Shown here piece after piece: positions 54,659 through 64,000 of a DNA stretch of 64,000 bases (the stretch's first letter is position 1; every line of letters begins with the position of its first letter). The DNA comes from Triglochin maritima. Lineage: Eukaryota > Streptophyta > Magnoliopsida > Alismatales > Juncaginaceae. The position numbers and the translations under genes were made by a program. The notes beneath the pieces are model-generated. The model worked only from the letters and a program-made list of their open reading frames with translations, was not told the DNA's origin and made no database searches. The stretch is from assembly GCA_963682175.1 (NCBI GenBank), contig OY821787.1, forward strand, positions 17,648,501-17,712,500, read 5' to 3'.

Positions 54659-54688
<30 letters not shown>
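54659..54688 (+). repeat. (AT)n microsatellite
   Basis: Fifteen AT units in the Tekay 3' LTR; only a few at the matching place in the 5' LTR (37728-37745). Confidence 0.9.
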
Positions 54689-54693
<5 letters not shown>

Positions 54694-54796
54694 AATGTTG
54701 GTGCACATGTTCCCTTGTATTTGAGTAATATCCTCTGTTTAATTGTTTGTTATAAAAAATTTAAATTCTTCCGCTGTTTGAGGATGTTACACATAA

Positions 54797-55164
54797 GGTA
54801 GCGAGCCATGTTTTGCCTAGAGGCATCGACAAGTGCTCAAGGATCCGGCCAAACTTATTTCTAAGGAAATTGGTTCGTCCGAAAATAGGGAAGTCATTTT
54901 TCATTTTCATTTACTTCGTCTCCATTTAAGAAAGTGAATTCCTCAGAATTCCTTCCATGTTTCAGTACATACAAAAACTGCAATAGGAGTGACAAAGAGT
55001 AACACAAGATGAGGAGGTAAAGTTTTCGATTCTTCGACCACCACGAATAACACAACCCAACTCAACGAAGAGTTATTTGGTTTTGTGATCTACTAAGTCA
55101 TGATAGACATTCAATTTTGTTCCTTAAATAATTCTTGTAACCTCTTATCTTTATTGAGTTGGTT
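54797..55164. other. Flank between Tekay and Copia; no gene seen
   Basis: Sequence that was continuous with 29881 before the Tekay insertion and with 63507 before the Copia insertion. No motif recognised on either strand. Confidence 0.4.
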
Positions 55165-55169
55165 GGATT

Positions 55170-55553
55170 TATTGGATTAATCTAGGATTAATAAGATATT
55201 TGCCCAAAGCACTAACACATGGCGTGTCCCTATTGGACTACACATTTAAGGGTTTAGGGTGGAGCCATCTATATAAGGAGGGGAGCCTCCCATTGGATAA
55301 AAAGAACGAGGGTGCAAACCCTAGCCTCCACCCACCCTAGCCGCCACCTTCTCTCTCTCCCATTTCGTCCCTCCACCTCCACCAAGCTCATTCCGTGGAC
55401 TCTTGGGTTGTGGACTCGCGCTCCTTCTCCAAGAGAGTAGGAGACCGACCGGTGAAAAGGATTCCGTAAGGTGACCTCCGATCTTCCTTCCGCTGCCACA
55501 GGTTCTCTCCAAGAAAGGTACTCCTGAACCAGTAGAAACGTTGTTTGCTAACA
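55170..55553 (+). mobile_element. Copia 5' LTR
   Basis: TATTGGATTAATCTAGG ... TTTGCTAACA, 384 bp, with a TATA box at 55270. Confidence 0.95.
55270..55277 (+). promoter_or_regulatory. TATA box of Copia LTR
   Basis: TATATAAG, identical in the 3' LTR; transcription would start about 30 bp downstream in the GGGAGCCTCCC region. Confidence 0.7.
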
Positions 55554-55554
55554 T

Positions 55555-55567
55555 TGGTACCAGAGCC
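55555..55567 (+). other. Copia primer binding site
   Basis: TGGTACCAGAGCC one base after the LTR end, one change from TGGTATCAGAGCC (initiator Met-tRNA). Confidence 0.85.
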
Positions 55568-55573
55568 ATCTCG

Positions 55574-57807
55574 GTAACCTTCGAATCCACACCATGCTTG
55601 ACGAATTTTTGTTTCATGATAATCTGATTTGAGATAAAAATTCTGTGGTTATGTTTTTTGGAGAAAGAAAGATAACAGAAAAATCAACATTGCTTAGTTA
55701 CATGATGCGCATGTTATATATGTTGATTGTTCATGTTTTTTCTTTCAAATTCGTTTTTGTTATTCTGGAAATGAAAACTCAGAAGTTTTTTATCTTTAAA
55801 TGAAATAATATGATCGTTCATTTAGAGATATAAGTGGTGCATGTGTGCTGAGTTCTTTCTAACATGCGATTAGGGTTTAGACTAAACTCTACTTGTTGCA
55901 CATGTTTTGGTTCATTAGAGCATGCATCTAGGGTTAGATTTTGCTCCTCCATTCTTGCGCATGTATGCATGGTTTAAGATGGATTTTTCCTGATTTTATT
56001 TCGAGTCAATATGATATGTTGGAATTCTGTTTTTTCGGTGTTGTTACCTCTATTCTTTGCGGATGTATTAGATAAAATCAGAAGTTATTTTCCATGTTGA
56101 TTCTTCTAAATTATGCAAATATATACATGAAATCAGATGTCTATTTTTCCTGATTTTTCCGAATTAGGGTTAGATATTATTTATTCTAATCTTTGAGCAT
56201 GTATACATGAAATCTGTGTTAACCCTATCATGATGATCTTCTGTTTTTGCGCATGTTTTATATGATAATCTGTAGATTAATTCTCTGATATTTTTACATG
56301 CTTGAATTAGATGATAATGTTTGTATGTCATTTGTATATCATCATGCATGTCGGATTGCATGGATGGATCAAATGTTGTTATCTCTGATTCGTGTACATG
56401 CATGACTAGATCTCATGTTTGCTGGAATTTCGTGTATATGCTTGTTTATTTAGCATTATTCAATATGAGCATGCATATAGAGTAGATGTTTATTTCCATA
56501 TGCATATGCATGATAATTGTGTAGCCTTGTTGCTCCAAAGAATTTCGGATATGGCTATTTTTGGAGCATTAACATGCATGTGATTGATTGGTTTCCTTAC
56601 TGAAAAATGCGCATATATGCTTGCTGTTCTCTTGAAAATTTCGAATTTTTTCTTTCCAATAGAAGTAGCATAATTATTGTTGATTGCATGCTTATATTGA
56701 TTAAGGAAAGATTGGCAAATTCTGAAATTTTTTAGAGCATATTATGGCCTGGAGTTTTGTTGCCTTAAAAGTATTTTTTTGAACTCTTTCCTTTGATGCA
56801 CATATATGTGATGATCTCATTTAAGGAATTTCGGATTTTTTGGAATGATAGCATGCATTTCATTTGAAATATTTCCTTTATGATTAAATCCACATACATG
56901 TGTTGATCTCATAGACGATTTTTTCCGGAATTTTCTTTCCTAATGCGAGTAGGATAATTTTTACGCTCTCATGATTATGTTGATTGGGGAAAGAAAAAAA
57001 AAATTCTGTTTTGAGATACTGTTATGGAGATTGATTGGTTTTCCATAAACGTTTTTCTTATGATCCATATATGCGTTGTTTCCTTATATATTACTTCCTT
57101 CTTATTTGGAAGTGGTGTACACTTTATTCATGCGTGTGATTGTGCTAACGTATGGAAAGATTGCGCTTGTATGGTATGAATGGTGTGAATGGATGCTGAT
57201 TTATTTTTGCTGCCTTATTGAGAGTTGAGCATAATTTCATTCATTCATTTCCATTTGCAATAGATATCGCAATGGGCTGTAATAATGATGGACTGTGGAC
57301 TGTTTATTGCCATAGGGAGACGAGGGGCTCCTTTATTTTTATTATTGCGATATTATTGTTATAAGGCTTATGCAGGTTCCCATCTACAGTGCTAAATCCC
57401 TATGGGGGATCCTTAGCTCGATATGGAAGTAATGTAGCAATTAATTTGTGTGATCTTGATTGGAATGTTCAGAAAGGAACATTTTTTTGGAACTTGCATG
57501 CCTAATGGGAGTTGCAAAGTAGAAGTGTTTTGTGTAAACCACCTTGCAACCGGCGGATAATTATTTATTTGCTGCTGATTTGCCATGATTTATACGTTTT
57601 TTAGGGTTATTAAATCATGATGGAGCACAATATATGAATTGGTAAAATAGCTTTATTAACTATTGCATGAGGATTTGATCGAACGCTTTATGTTTTCCTT
57701 TGGTCTGAATGCTATAGTTATTAAGTTAGTTTATTCTTTTATGACTATTGCGGCTCGTTGTATTTTATGCTAGAACTCATGTATCGCTATGTGGTTTTTT
57801 GTCCTAG
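55574..57807 (+). other. Long T-rich leader, possible intron
   Basis: 2.2 kb with no coding potential, many ATGs and high T content. TCG/GTAACC at 55571-55579 fits a 5' splice site; GTGGTTTTTTGTCCTAG ending at 57807 is a strong 3' splice site seven bases before the gag ATG. Three RY motifs CATGCATG lie at 56343, 56397 and 56573. Confidence 0.5.
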
Positions 57808-57813
57808 ATTTTT

Positions 57814-58680
57814 ATGGCTGCTTCCAAAAGAATTGTCGCTGATCTGACTCGAGGAGATAAACTCAATGAAAGAAATTACGATCTGTGGCATCGTAAAATT
57901 GAGTATCTCTTAGAGGATCAGGACATGTTAGAAAATATAACCCAAACTATGTCTCCCCCCGAGGAGGGGAACACTACGCAGCATTGCAGAAATATGGATG
58001 TCTATAATGCATGGAAAAAGAAAGACCGTATTGCTCGCATTACAATTCTTAGTTCGATGCGAGATTATCTGTTACTGCGGTTCGAAAAATTGCGAACTGC
58101 AAAGGCCTTGTGGGAAGTTGTGAAGTTTTAGTACGGAGTGACCTCCGTCACAAGGGCCCACCAGCTTGGGCTCATGTTTGATGGGTATAAAATGCGCCAA
58201 GGTCACACAATGAGGCAGCATATTACCACAATGTCAAACATGATTAGCGATCTGAGCGCTGCCGGTCGTGCTAAGACCGATGAGGAGCAAGTGTCTGCTC
58301 TCATCAGATCATTGCCTTCGAAGAGTTGGGAACATATGAAGGTCCATCTGACCCATGCTGATGACATCAGGACATTTGACCATGCCGCAAAACACCTAGA
58401 GCTGGAGGAGGACCGCATGCTTGCGGAAGCCCCTCTAACTGAAGTGTTTGCTGCTGAAGCTGGCGCTCCTCGGAGGAGTGCAGGTTTTAAGCGCAAAAGA
58501 GATAGAGCTCAGGGTTTTAAAGGCAAGAAGGGTGCAAATTAGAACAAAATAGAAAACAAAGCTGGAAAGAAACGACCTCGAGGATCCAGAGGTGGGAAAG
58601 ATAAGTCTAATGTGACTTGTTTTAACTGCAGAAAGACTGGACATTTTGCTCGTGAGTGCACTGAGCAAAAGGTAATTGTT
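57814..58680 (+). pseudogene. Copia gag with zinc knuckle
   Basis: Start Met at 57814 is the first after the predicted splice acceptor. Frame is continuous to the zinc knuckle but for two TAG stops (58129, 58540), both where Gln is expected (F-Q-YG and AN-Q-NK). Reads NERNYDLWHRKIEYLLEDQD, DRIARITILSSMRDYLLLRF, ALWEVVKF, then MFDGYKMRQGHTMRQHITTM and ALIRSLPSKSWEHMKVHLTH, the UBN2-type Gag pattern; a Lys/Arg-rich stretch follows, and [14 protein letters not shown] (58615-58656) is an intact CCHC knuckle. Confidence 0.9.
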
Positions 58681-60180
58681 GTGTGTAATCCCTTGAATTG
58701 TAACGTGACTAGTTCTGTGATGCTCACCGATCACTCTCCTGTGTGGATTGTGAATACAGGTGCCACGGACCACGTAACAAAGGATCGTTCTGCCTTCGTG
58801 GAATATCGCCGTGTTCCAAGTGGGAGGCGAATAAACATGGCGAACAACACTAGCATTGAAGTTCTTGGAGTTGGCACATGCAAAATGTCTTTGCGAAGTG
58901 GCCGGATCCTATTACTTCACGACGTGTTGTATGCACCAGCTATACAGCGAAATATTATTTCTGTTGTTGTTTTGATGAGACATGGTTTTAAAGTTGTTTT
59001 TGAGAACAATGATATGGGTTTATACCTTGCTAACATTTATTATGGACGTGCCTTTCTTTCAGACGGTTTTATTGTGTTGGATGCAATTTATGATTTCAAT
59101 CATCACACTAGTGCCTTTATGAGTCAAAGTTCCATGAATAATGATTCAGTTATGTGGCATGCTAGACTAGGTCACATTGGTGTTGATCGGATGAACAGGT
59201 TGGCAAAGGAGGGGGTATTAGGAGAATGCTCCAAATTTGAATTGCTGACTTGTGAATCTTGTCTAGCTGGAAAGGCAACTAGAAAACCGTTCGGAAAAAC
59301 CATTAAGGCTACTTCTCCTTTAGAACTAATTCACTCGGATATTTGTGGACCTTTGAATGTGCGTACTAGACATGGACAAAGTTACTTCATCACATTTATT
59401 GATGACTACACTAGATATGGTCATATTTATCTTATTTCTCACAAGTCAGAAGCTCTAGAATGCTTTAAGAAATTCATGAGCTTGGTAGAGAATCAATTGG
59501 ATAATAAGATAAAAACTCTTAGAACAGACAGAGGTGGGGAGTATCTCTCCATAATGTTCAAGGAGTTATGTGATGAAAAAAGGATATCTAGACAACTCAC
59601 TATGCCTTATACTCCTCAGCAAAATGGTGTTGCCGAGAGAAGGAATAGAACGTTGCTAGACATTGTTAGATCCATGATGGCGCATGCGAGCTTGCCAAAT
59701 TCGTTTTGGGGAGATGCTCTAATGATTGCTGCCTACATCCTCAATAGAGTTCCAACAAAATCGGTTCCCTCAACTCCATATGAGTACGGAAGCCTGATTT
59801 TAGTCTGCTGCATCCTTGGGGATGCGCGACATATATTCATTCTACTAGTCACCGATATGGAAAACTATGACCTAGAGGGAAAAGTGTATCTTTGTAAAAC
59901 ACAGTAATCTCTCCAAAGGTTATGTTTTTATCGGGCTAGACGAGAATGAAAGAAGGACGGAACTGGAGTCTAGGGATGCCACATTCTTGGAAAATGTTTT
60001 TCCAACTCTTGCTGGAGCTATCAAAGAGTCAGTGGACTTCTTTGAACAACAAGATGAGGACATTGCCACTCCACGGGATCAGGATCTGGAAGTTTAACAT
60101 GAGGTTCCACCAGTCAATCCTAGTGGGAGCAGCAATGCTGAGGATCTGATAGCTCTCACGGAAGTTTAACCCATCTGCGT
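58681..60180 (+). pseudogene. Copia protease and integrase
   Basis: In frame with gag. Protease reads [19 protein letters not shown]: the catalytic Asp of D-[ST]-GA is Asn, so it should be inactive. Integrase: [20 protein letters not shown] with [18 protein letters not shown] (H-H-C-C), [47 protein letters not shown] and [20 protein letters not shown], giving all three D, D, E residues. At about 59785, after VPSTPYE, some 16 bp are missing and the frame shifts; in the corrected frame [19 protein letters not shown] and [14 protein letters not shown] follow, with TAA stops at about 60097 and 60168. Confidence 0.9.
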
Positions 60181-60237
60181 CGAAGTAAACGCGGGCTCAT
60201 TCCTCGTAGGCGGTTTCGCTTAGAGGAAGAGGCCCTC

Positions 60238-61863
60238 ATGATAGCTCAAGAAGAAATTGATTATGAATCATCTGGGATGACAGTAATCGATGAGCAAGAA
60301 CCGGAGACCTTGAAAGAGGCTTTGGAAGGTCCAAATGCGAAAGAGTGGTTAGAAGCTATAAAGGAAGAGTTGGAGTCGATGAAAGTTAATCGAGTCTGGG
60401 ACTTGGTCGACTTACCGCCGAACCAAAAGGCCATTGGGGCCAAGTGGATCCTCAAGATTAAGAGGAAGGCGGATGGATCTATTGATAGATTCAAGGCTAG
60501 ACTGGTAGCTAAAGGCTACACCCAAAGAGAAGGCATGGATTTTGAGAAAACCTTTTCACCTGTGGTTAGGTTTGCCTCCATCCGCCTTCTACTAGCTATT
60601 GTAGCTCAGATGGACTTAGAGATTTACAAAATGGATGTAAAGACTTCTTTTCTCAATGGAGTATTTGATGAGGAGATCTATATGGATCAACCTCAAGGTT
60701 TTGAAGTCAAAGGACAACAGCGCAAAGTGTGCATGCTCAGTAAGTCCTTGTATGGCTTAAAACAAGCGTGTAGACAGTGGAACATTCGCTTCCACCAAGC
60801 TATATCAGAGAATGCGTTCTCTATGCTTGAGTAAGATCACTGTGTGTACGTTAAGAGATCCAATGGTAAATTTGTCATTCTGACCTTGTATGTTGATGAC
60901 ATACTCATGGCTGGCAATAGCAAAGAGTTGCTGAAATCCACTAAAGAGTGGTTGTCCTCCACGTTTGATATGAAGGACATGGGTGAAGCTAGCTACGTCC
61001 TTGGTGTCAAGATAGTTAGAAATAGGTCCAAGAGACTTCTGGGATTGTCTCAAGTGACTTATATTAACAACATCTTGAAGAAATACCCTATGGACAAATG
61101 CAAACCAATCGACACTCCAGTTAAGAAGGGTTTGCACTTGAGCCTTGATAAGCATCCTGAGACTCCTGAAGAGAAGGCGAAAATGAGCAAGGTTCCATAC
61201 TCCAATGTTGTAGGAAGCCTTATGTACGCTATGATGTGTACTAGGCCAGACATTTGTTATGCTGTGGGCATGGTGAGTCGATGGCAGTCTAGCCCAAGCA
61301 TGGAGCACAGGAAGGCAGTCAAGAGAATCATGAGATACCTCAGAGGAACGAGTAACTACATGTTGTGTTACCAAGCATCAGATCTCTGCCTGATTGGCTA
61401 TAGTGATGCCGATTGGGCTGGAGACATTGATGAAAGGAAGTCTACCTCTGGTTATGCTTTCTTGCTGGCTAATGGGGCCATCTCATGGTCCAGCAAGAAG
61501 CAAACCTGTATAGCCTTGTCGACTATGGAAGCAGAGTATGTTGCATGCTCTGCAGCAGTACAGGAGGCAGTTTGGTTGAGGAAGTTCTTACAACATACTG
61601 GGCTAGTAGAGACATCAGATGAGCCTGTTGTTGTCTATTGTGACAGCATGGCAGCCATTCGTTATGTGAAAGACCCCAAATATCATGGAAAGACCAAACA
61701 TATACATGTTAGGTATCATTTTGTGAAGAACATTATAGCGATAAAGGAAGTTGTGTTAAGACATGTGTCTACTAGTCTTATGGTAGCTGACCCTCTTACC
61801 AAGGCTATAGCTAAGGACTCGTTTGTGTCTCATGTGAAGTCTTTAGGCTTACGCAGACTTTGA
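60238..61863 (+). pseudogene. Copia reverse transcriptase and RNase H
   Basis: Same frame as gag. RT: EEIDYESSGMTVIDEQEPET, NAKEWLEAIKEELESMKVNR, GAKWILKIKRKADGSIDRFK, ARLVAKGYTQREGMDFEKTF, MDVKTSFLNGVFDEEIYMDQ, PQGF, SLYGLKQACRQW and LYVDDILMAG (YVDD intact). A single TAA at 60832 (SMLE-stop-DHCVYV, Gln expected) interrupts it. RNase H: VGYSDADWAGDIDERKSTSG-like (IGYSDADWAGD), STMEAEYVACSAAVQEAVWL, VYCDSMAAIRYVKDPKYHGK and KHIHVRYHFVK, ending ADPLTKAIAKDSFVSHVKSL. All catalytic acids are present; one nonsense change away from open. Confidence 0.95.
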
Positions 61864-63117
61864 TGTATTGACATGTCTAACTTCCTTTTATGAGTGATTG
61901 TGTTTTCCTTTCGACTATATCTGTTTGGTTGATGTAGTTGTTCTAGCATAAAATATTATTCTGTCAATAGGCTGAAGAATGCTCACTCACACGACCATTC
62001 GCCTCTGGCGCTTTGATAGCGAGCAGAGATGAGACTGATCATGAGGAGATCTTGTATGATAGATCCAGAGCAGTTCATGATAGGACAGACGCCTTGATTA
62101 GGAATCAAGATGAGATCCTCTATGTTGGTGAGAATTGACATGAATGTTCCCACGATTCATGTGACCTATAGAAGCCAAGTGCGAGCATCACATGTGGCGC
62201 CAAGTGGCACCTGTATGGTGTTAAGGCGACAATGATGAAGCTCGTGTCAGGCGCAGAGGGGGTGCGACTGGACTAAGACTTTATGGTGTGTAGAGACAGA
62301 CATACTATTGTGTACAGTATGATCCACCATAACATGTTTGTCATACAACATGTGCTGAGCGACCATTTGGAAGTGAAAGGATGGATCCCTGCTCCTTCAC
62401 TGTGTGAGTCCAAGACTTGATTGTCATTAGTTTCCCTCAGTGACCTTCGACGACACCGTGAAGCAAAGAGTTGATGTGGCTACTTTGGGATGTTATCTAT
62501 GACCATGAGAGATTCGGTTTAAAGAGGCATCTTCGGGAAAGGAGTCAACTCTGAGTGTAATGGTGGTCTGGGGCGAAGGGAAAGGTTTGACTCGACTGCA
62601 CTAAAAGTATTTGCTGGGCCCAACTGTATTGGATACAGTAGCAAGTACCTTGAGGACAAGAAGGTATTCTCTCCGAGGGATCGAGATATTGTTCATGTTA
62701 TGTGAGTTTCTGATTAAACCTGGGGAATTGTGATGTGCATTTTAATTGCTTATTTGTTGTTTTATGAGGATGTTGTCATTCTGGCCTTCTAGTAAGGTTT
62801 CTAGTTTGAGACTCCTAAATTGCAGGTGCATCACCGGTCGCACGACCCATTTGTCCGTATGATCGGAAGAGTACATGTGTCGGGGACATAGATGGTCGTG
62901 TATCGAGGAAACATGATCAGAGACTTGCGTATTGTGGATGTGTACTTGGAGAGAGGAGTAGTTGTATGTATCAGGGATATATACATATGTGTCGGGGACA
63001 CATAAAGAGGTGACATATTGCCATTGTGTGATTGTATGTATCAGGGATATATGCATATCTGTCGAGGACACAAAAGCAGATGACATGTTGTTATCGTGCT
63101 GTTTTGCAAGTGGGAGA
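61864..63117 (+). other. Copia 3' non-coding region
   Basis: 1.25 kb between pol and the 3' LTR, shared with the remnant at 2168-3090. It holds two or three direct copies of a unit with ATGTGTCGGGGACA and GTATCAGGGATATA (62871-63075), and a purine tract AAGTGGGAGA (63108-63117) that fixes the LTR start. Confidence 0.75.
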
Positions 63118-63501
63118 CATTGGATTAATCTAGGATTAATAAGATACTTGCCCAAAGCAGTTACACATGGCGCGTCCCTATTGGACTACACATTTAAGGG
63201 TTTAGGGTGGAGCCATCTATATAAGGAGGGGAGCCTCCCATTGGATAAAAAGAACGAGGGTGCAAACCCTAGCCTCCACCCACCATAGCCGCCACCTTCT
63301 CTCTCTCCCATTTCGTCCCTCAACCTCCACCAAGCTCATTCCGTGGACTCTTGGGTTGTGGACTCGCACTCCTTCTCCAAGAGAGTAGGAGACCGACCGG
63401 TGAAAAGGATTCCGTAAGGTGACATCCGATCTTCCTTCCGCTGCCACAGGTTCTCTCCAAAAAAGGTACTCCTGAACCTGTAGAAACGTTGTTTGCTAAC
63501 A
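63118..63501 (+). mobile_element. Copia 3' LTR
   Basis: CATTGGATTAATCTAGG ... TTTGCTAACA, 384 bp, followed by GGATT. Confidence 0.95.
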
Positions 63502-63506
63502 GGATT

Positions 63507-64000
63507 TAAGGTCCTCTCACAAGAATTGTATTCTTTAAGAGAAGTGTTTGAATAACACGAGTGACCTGTGGCCTGGGCTCGATAAAGTTCCAGGTTTTAA
63601 AAAAATAAGATAAATAAACTTAATTTTCACATGAAAAAATATTTTGGTCAAGAAGAGAGAAAAAGAGAGAGTAAGAACAGAAAGGATGGGATTGTAGGGA
63701 GAGAAAGAAAGATATAGTAAGTTTTGCCAAATTTAAAAACAAAGAAAGGTAATTAGTATTTTTTAGATAGTTCATGGTTTGTTTTGCGAGATTTTATAAT
63801 AAAACAATATATACTTAACGGTTATTGTGATATAATAGCATGAGTTTTTGCTGAAGTTACATAAAAGAAAATAAGGATTTTTCGAAGTGTTATCCAAGCA
63901 AATTCAATTTTGCAAGTGGTATTTTAGCAATTTCATTGTTTTCCAAGGGGCATGCAAGAAAGAAACTCTCTTCTTAATATTACAGTAGTAGTATGAACGT
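63507..64000. repeat. Copia flank with unidentified dispersed repeat, copy 2
   Basis: 63600-63960 matches 25585-26080 in inverted orientation (see that entry). Contains a purine-rich stretch GAAGAGAGAAAAAGAGAGAG (63651-63670). Runs off the window. Confidence 0.5.

Larger units (their letters stand above)
29887..54791 (+). mobile_element. Tekay/Del-type chromovirus with nested insertions (24.9 kb)
   Basis: LTRs start TGTGAAATCC (29887) and TGTGAGATCC (43892) and end GGATGCTACA (37837) and GGATGTTACA (54791). A perfect 5-bp duplication CATAA lies at 29882-29886 and 54792-54796. Internal order: primer site, gag, protease, RT, RNase H, integrase, chromodomain-like end, purine tract (GGAGGGTGGAT, 43881). 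Nested inside are a LINE, two solo Athila LTRs and a rearranged Athila array. All genes carry stops. Confidence 0.9.
43892..54791 (+). mobile_element. Tekay 3' LTR interrupted by Athila array
   Basis: LTR pieces 43892-44665 and about 53692-54791. The left part has TATATAGG near 44015 and matches 29887-30040 plus 35039-35490. The right part carries GGTCGACC motifs, the tandem array, a 142-bp Athila LTR end (54431-54572) and GATGTTACA. A stretch of about 57 bp is present on both sides of the insert. Confidence 0.85.
55170..63501 (+). mobile_element. Copia element, nearly complete, 8.3 kb
   Basis: Two LTRs of exactly 384 bp (55170-55553 and 63118-63501) and a perfect 5-bp duplication GGATT (55165-55169, 63502-63506). 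By eye the LTRs differ at about 11 positions (~3%), a fairly young insertion. Order gag, zinc knuckle, protease, integrase, RT, RNase H, as in Copia. Both LTRs have lost the canonical TG start (TATTGG and CATTGG). Genes carry point stops and one deletion. Confidence 0.95.

Overview
The window is angiosperm nuclear DNA, probably from a large, repeat-rich genome and plausibly pericentromeric. It is built almost entirely of nested, mostly broken transposable elements. Lineages recognised are Athila-type Ty3 elements (Asp-tRNA-like primer site, third ORF after pol), a Tekay/Del-type chromovirus, SIRE-type and other Copia elements, En/Spm (CACTA) DNA transposons with TNP2 and a Ulp1-like second gene, and plant LINEs. 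I see no convincing host gene, tRNA, rRNA or CRISPR array. The species cannot be named from this sequence.

Layout, left to right. 1-577 is the end of a minus-strand Athila LTR. 590-3090 is a decayed Copia RT/RNase H remnant. 3190-25329 is a minus-strand SIRE-like Copia whose 5' LTR was split by a CACTA element (4927-23942, apparent TSD TAC). That CACTA contains a second CACTA (terminus at 9682), whose tnp2 gene is split by a minus-strand Athila element (13935-21384) that has lost its 3' LTR. 25330-26500 is unassigned AT-rich DNA with a repeat seen again at 63507-63960. 26500-29881 is a LINE-type zf-RVT/RNase H pseudogene split by a solo Tekay LTR (26963-29014).

29887-54791 is one Tekay-type chromovirus with a perfect CATAA target duplication. 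Its 5' LTR holds a 5 kb LINE (30041-35038) and a solo Athila LTR (35938-37610, TSD GTGAC). Its integrase holds another solo Athila LTR (41370-42933, TSD CTAAG). Its 3' LTR holds a rearranged Athila LTR-internal-LTR-internal array (44666-53695). 55170-63501 is a nearly complete Copia element with equal-length LTRs (384 bp, about 11 differences by eye) and a perfect GGATT target duplication.

Coding parts are pseudogenes with stops, frameshifts or deletions. The exceptions are an uninterrupted 337-codon Athila third ORF (48873-49886) and the open 3' part of a LINE ORF1. The most interesting signals are regulatory: Athila LTRs carry a plant snRNA-type upstream element (RTCCCACATCG) with a TATA box at the spacing of Pol II snRNA genes; a palindrome, GACCGCCAATTGGCGGTC, recurs in LTRs, leader and pol-ORF3 spacer; GGTCGACC-like motifs are arrayed in Tekay and SIRE LTRs; and the Copia 5' leader looks like a 2.2 kb intron.
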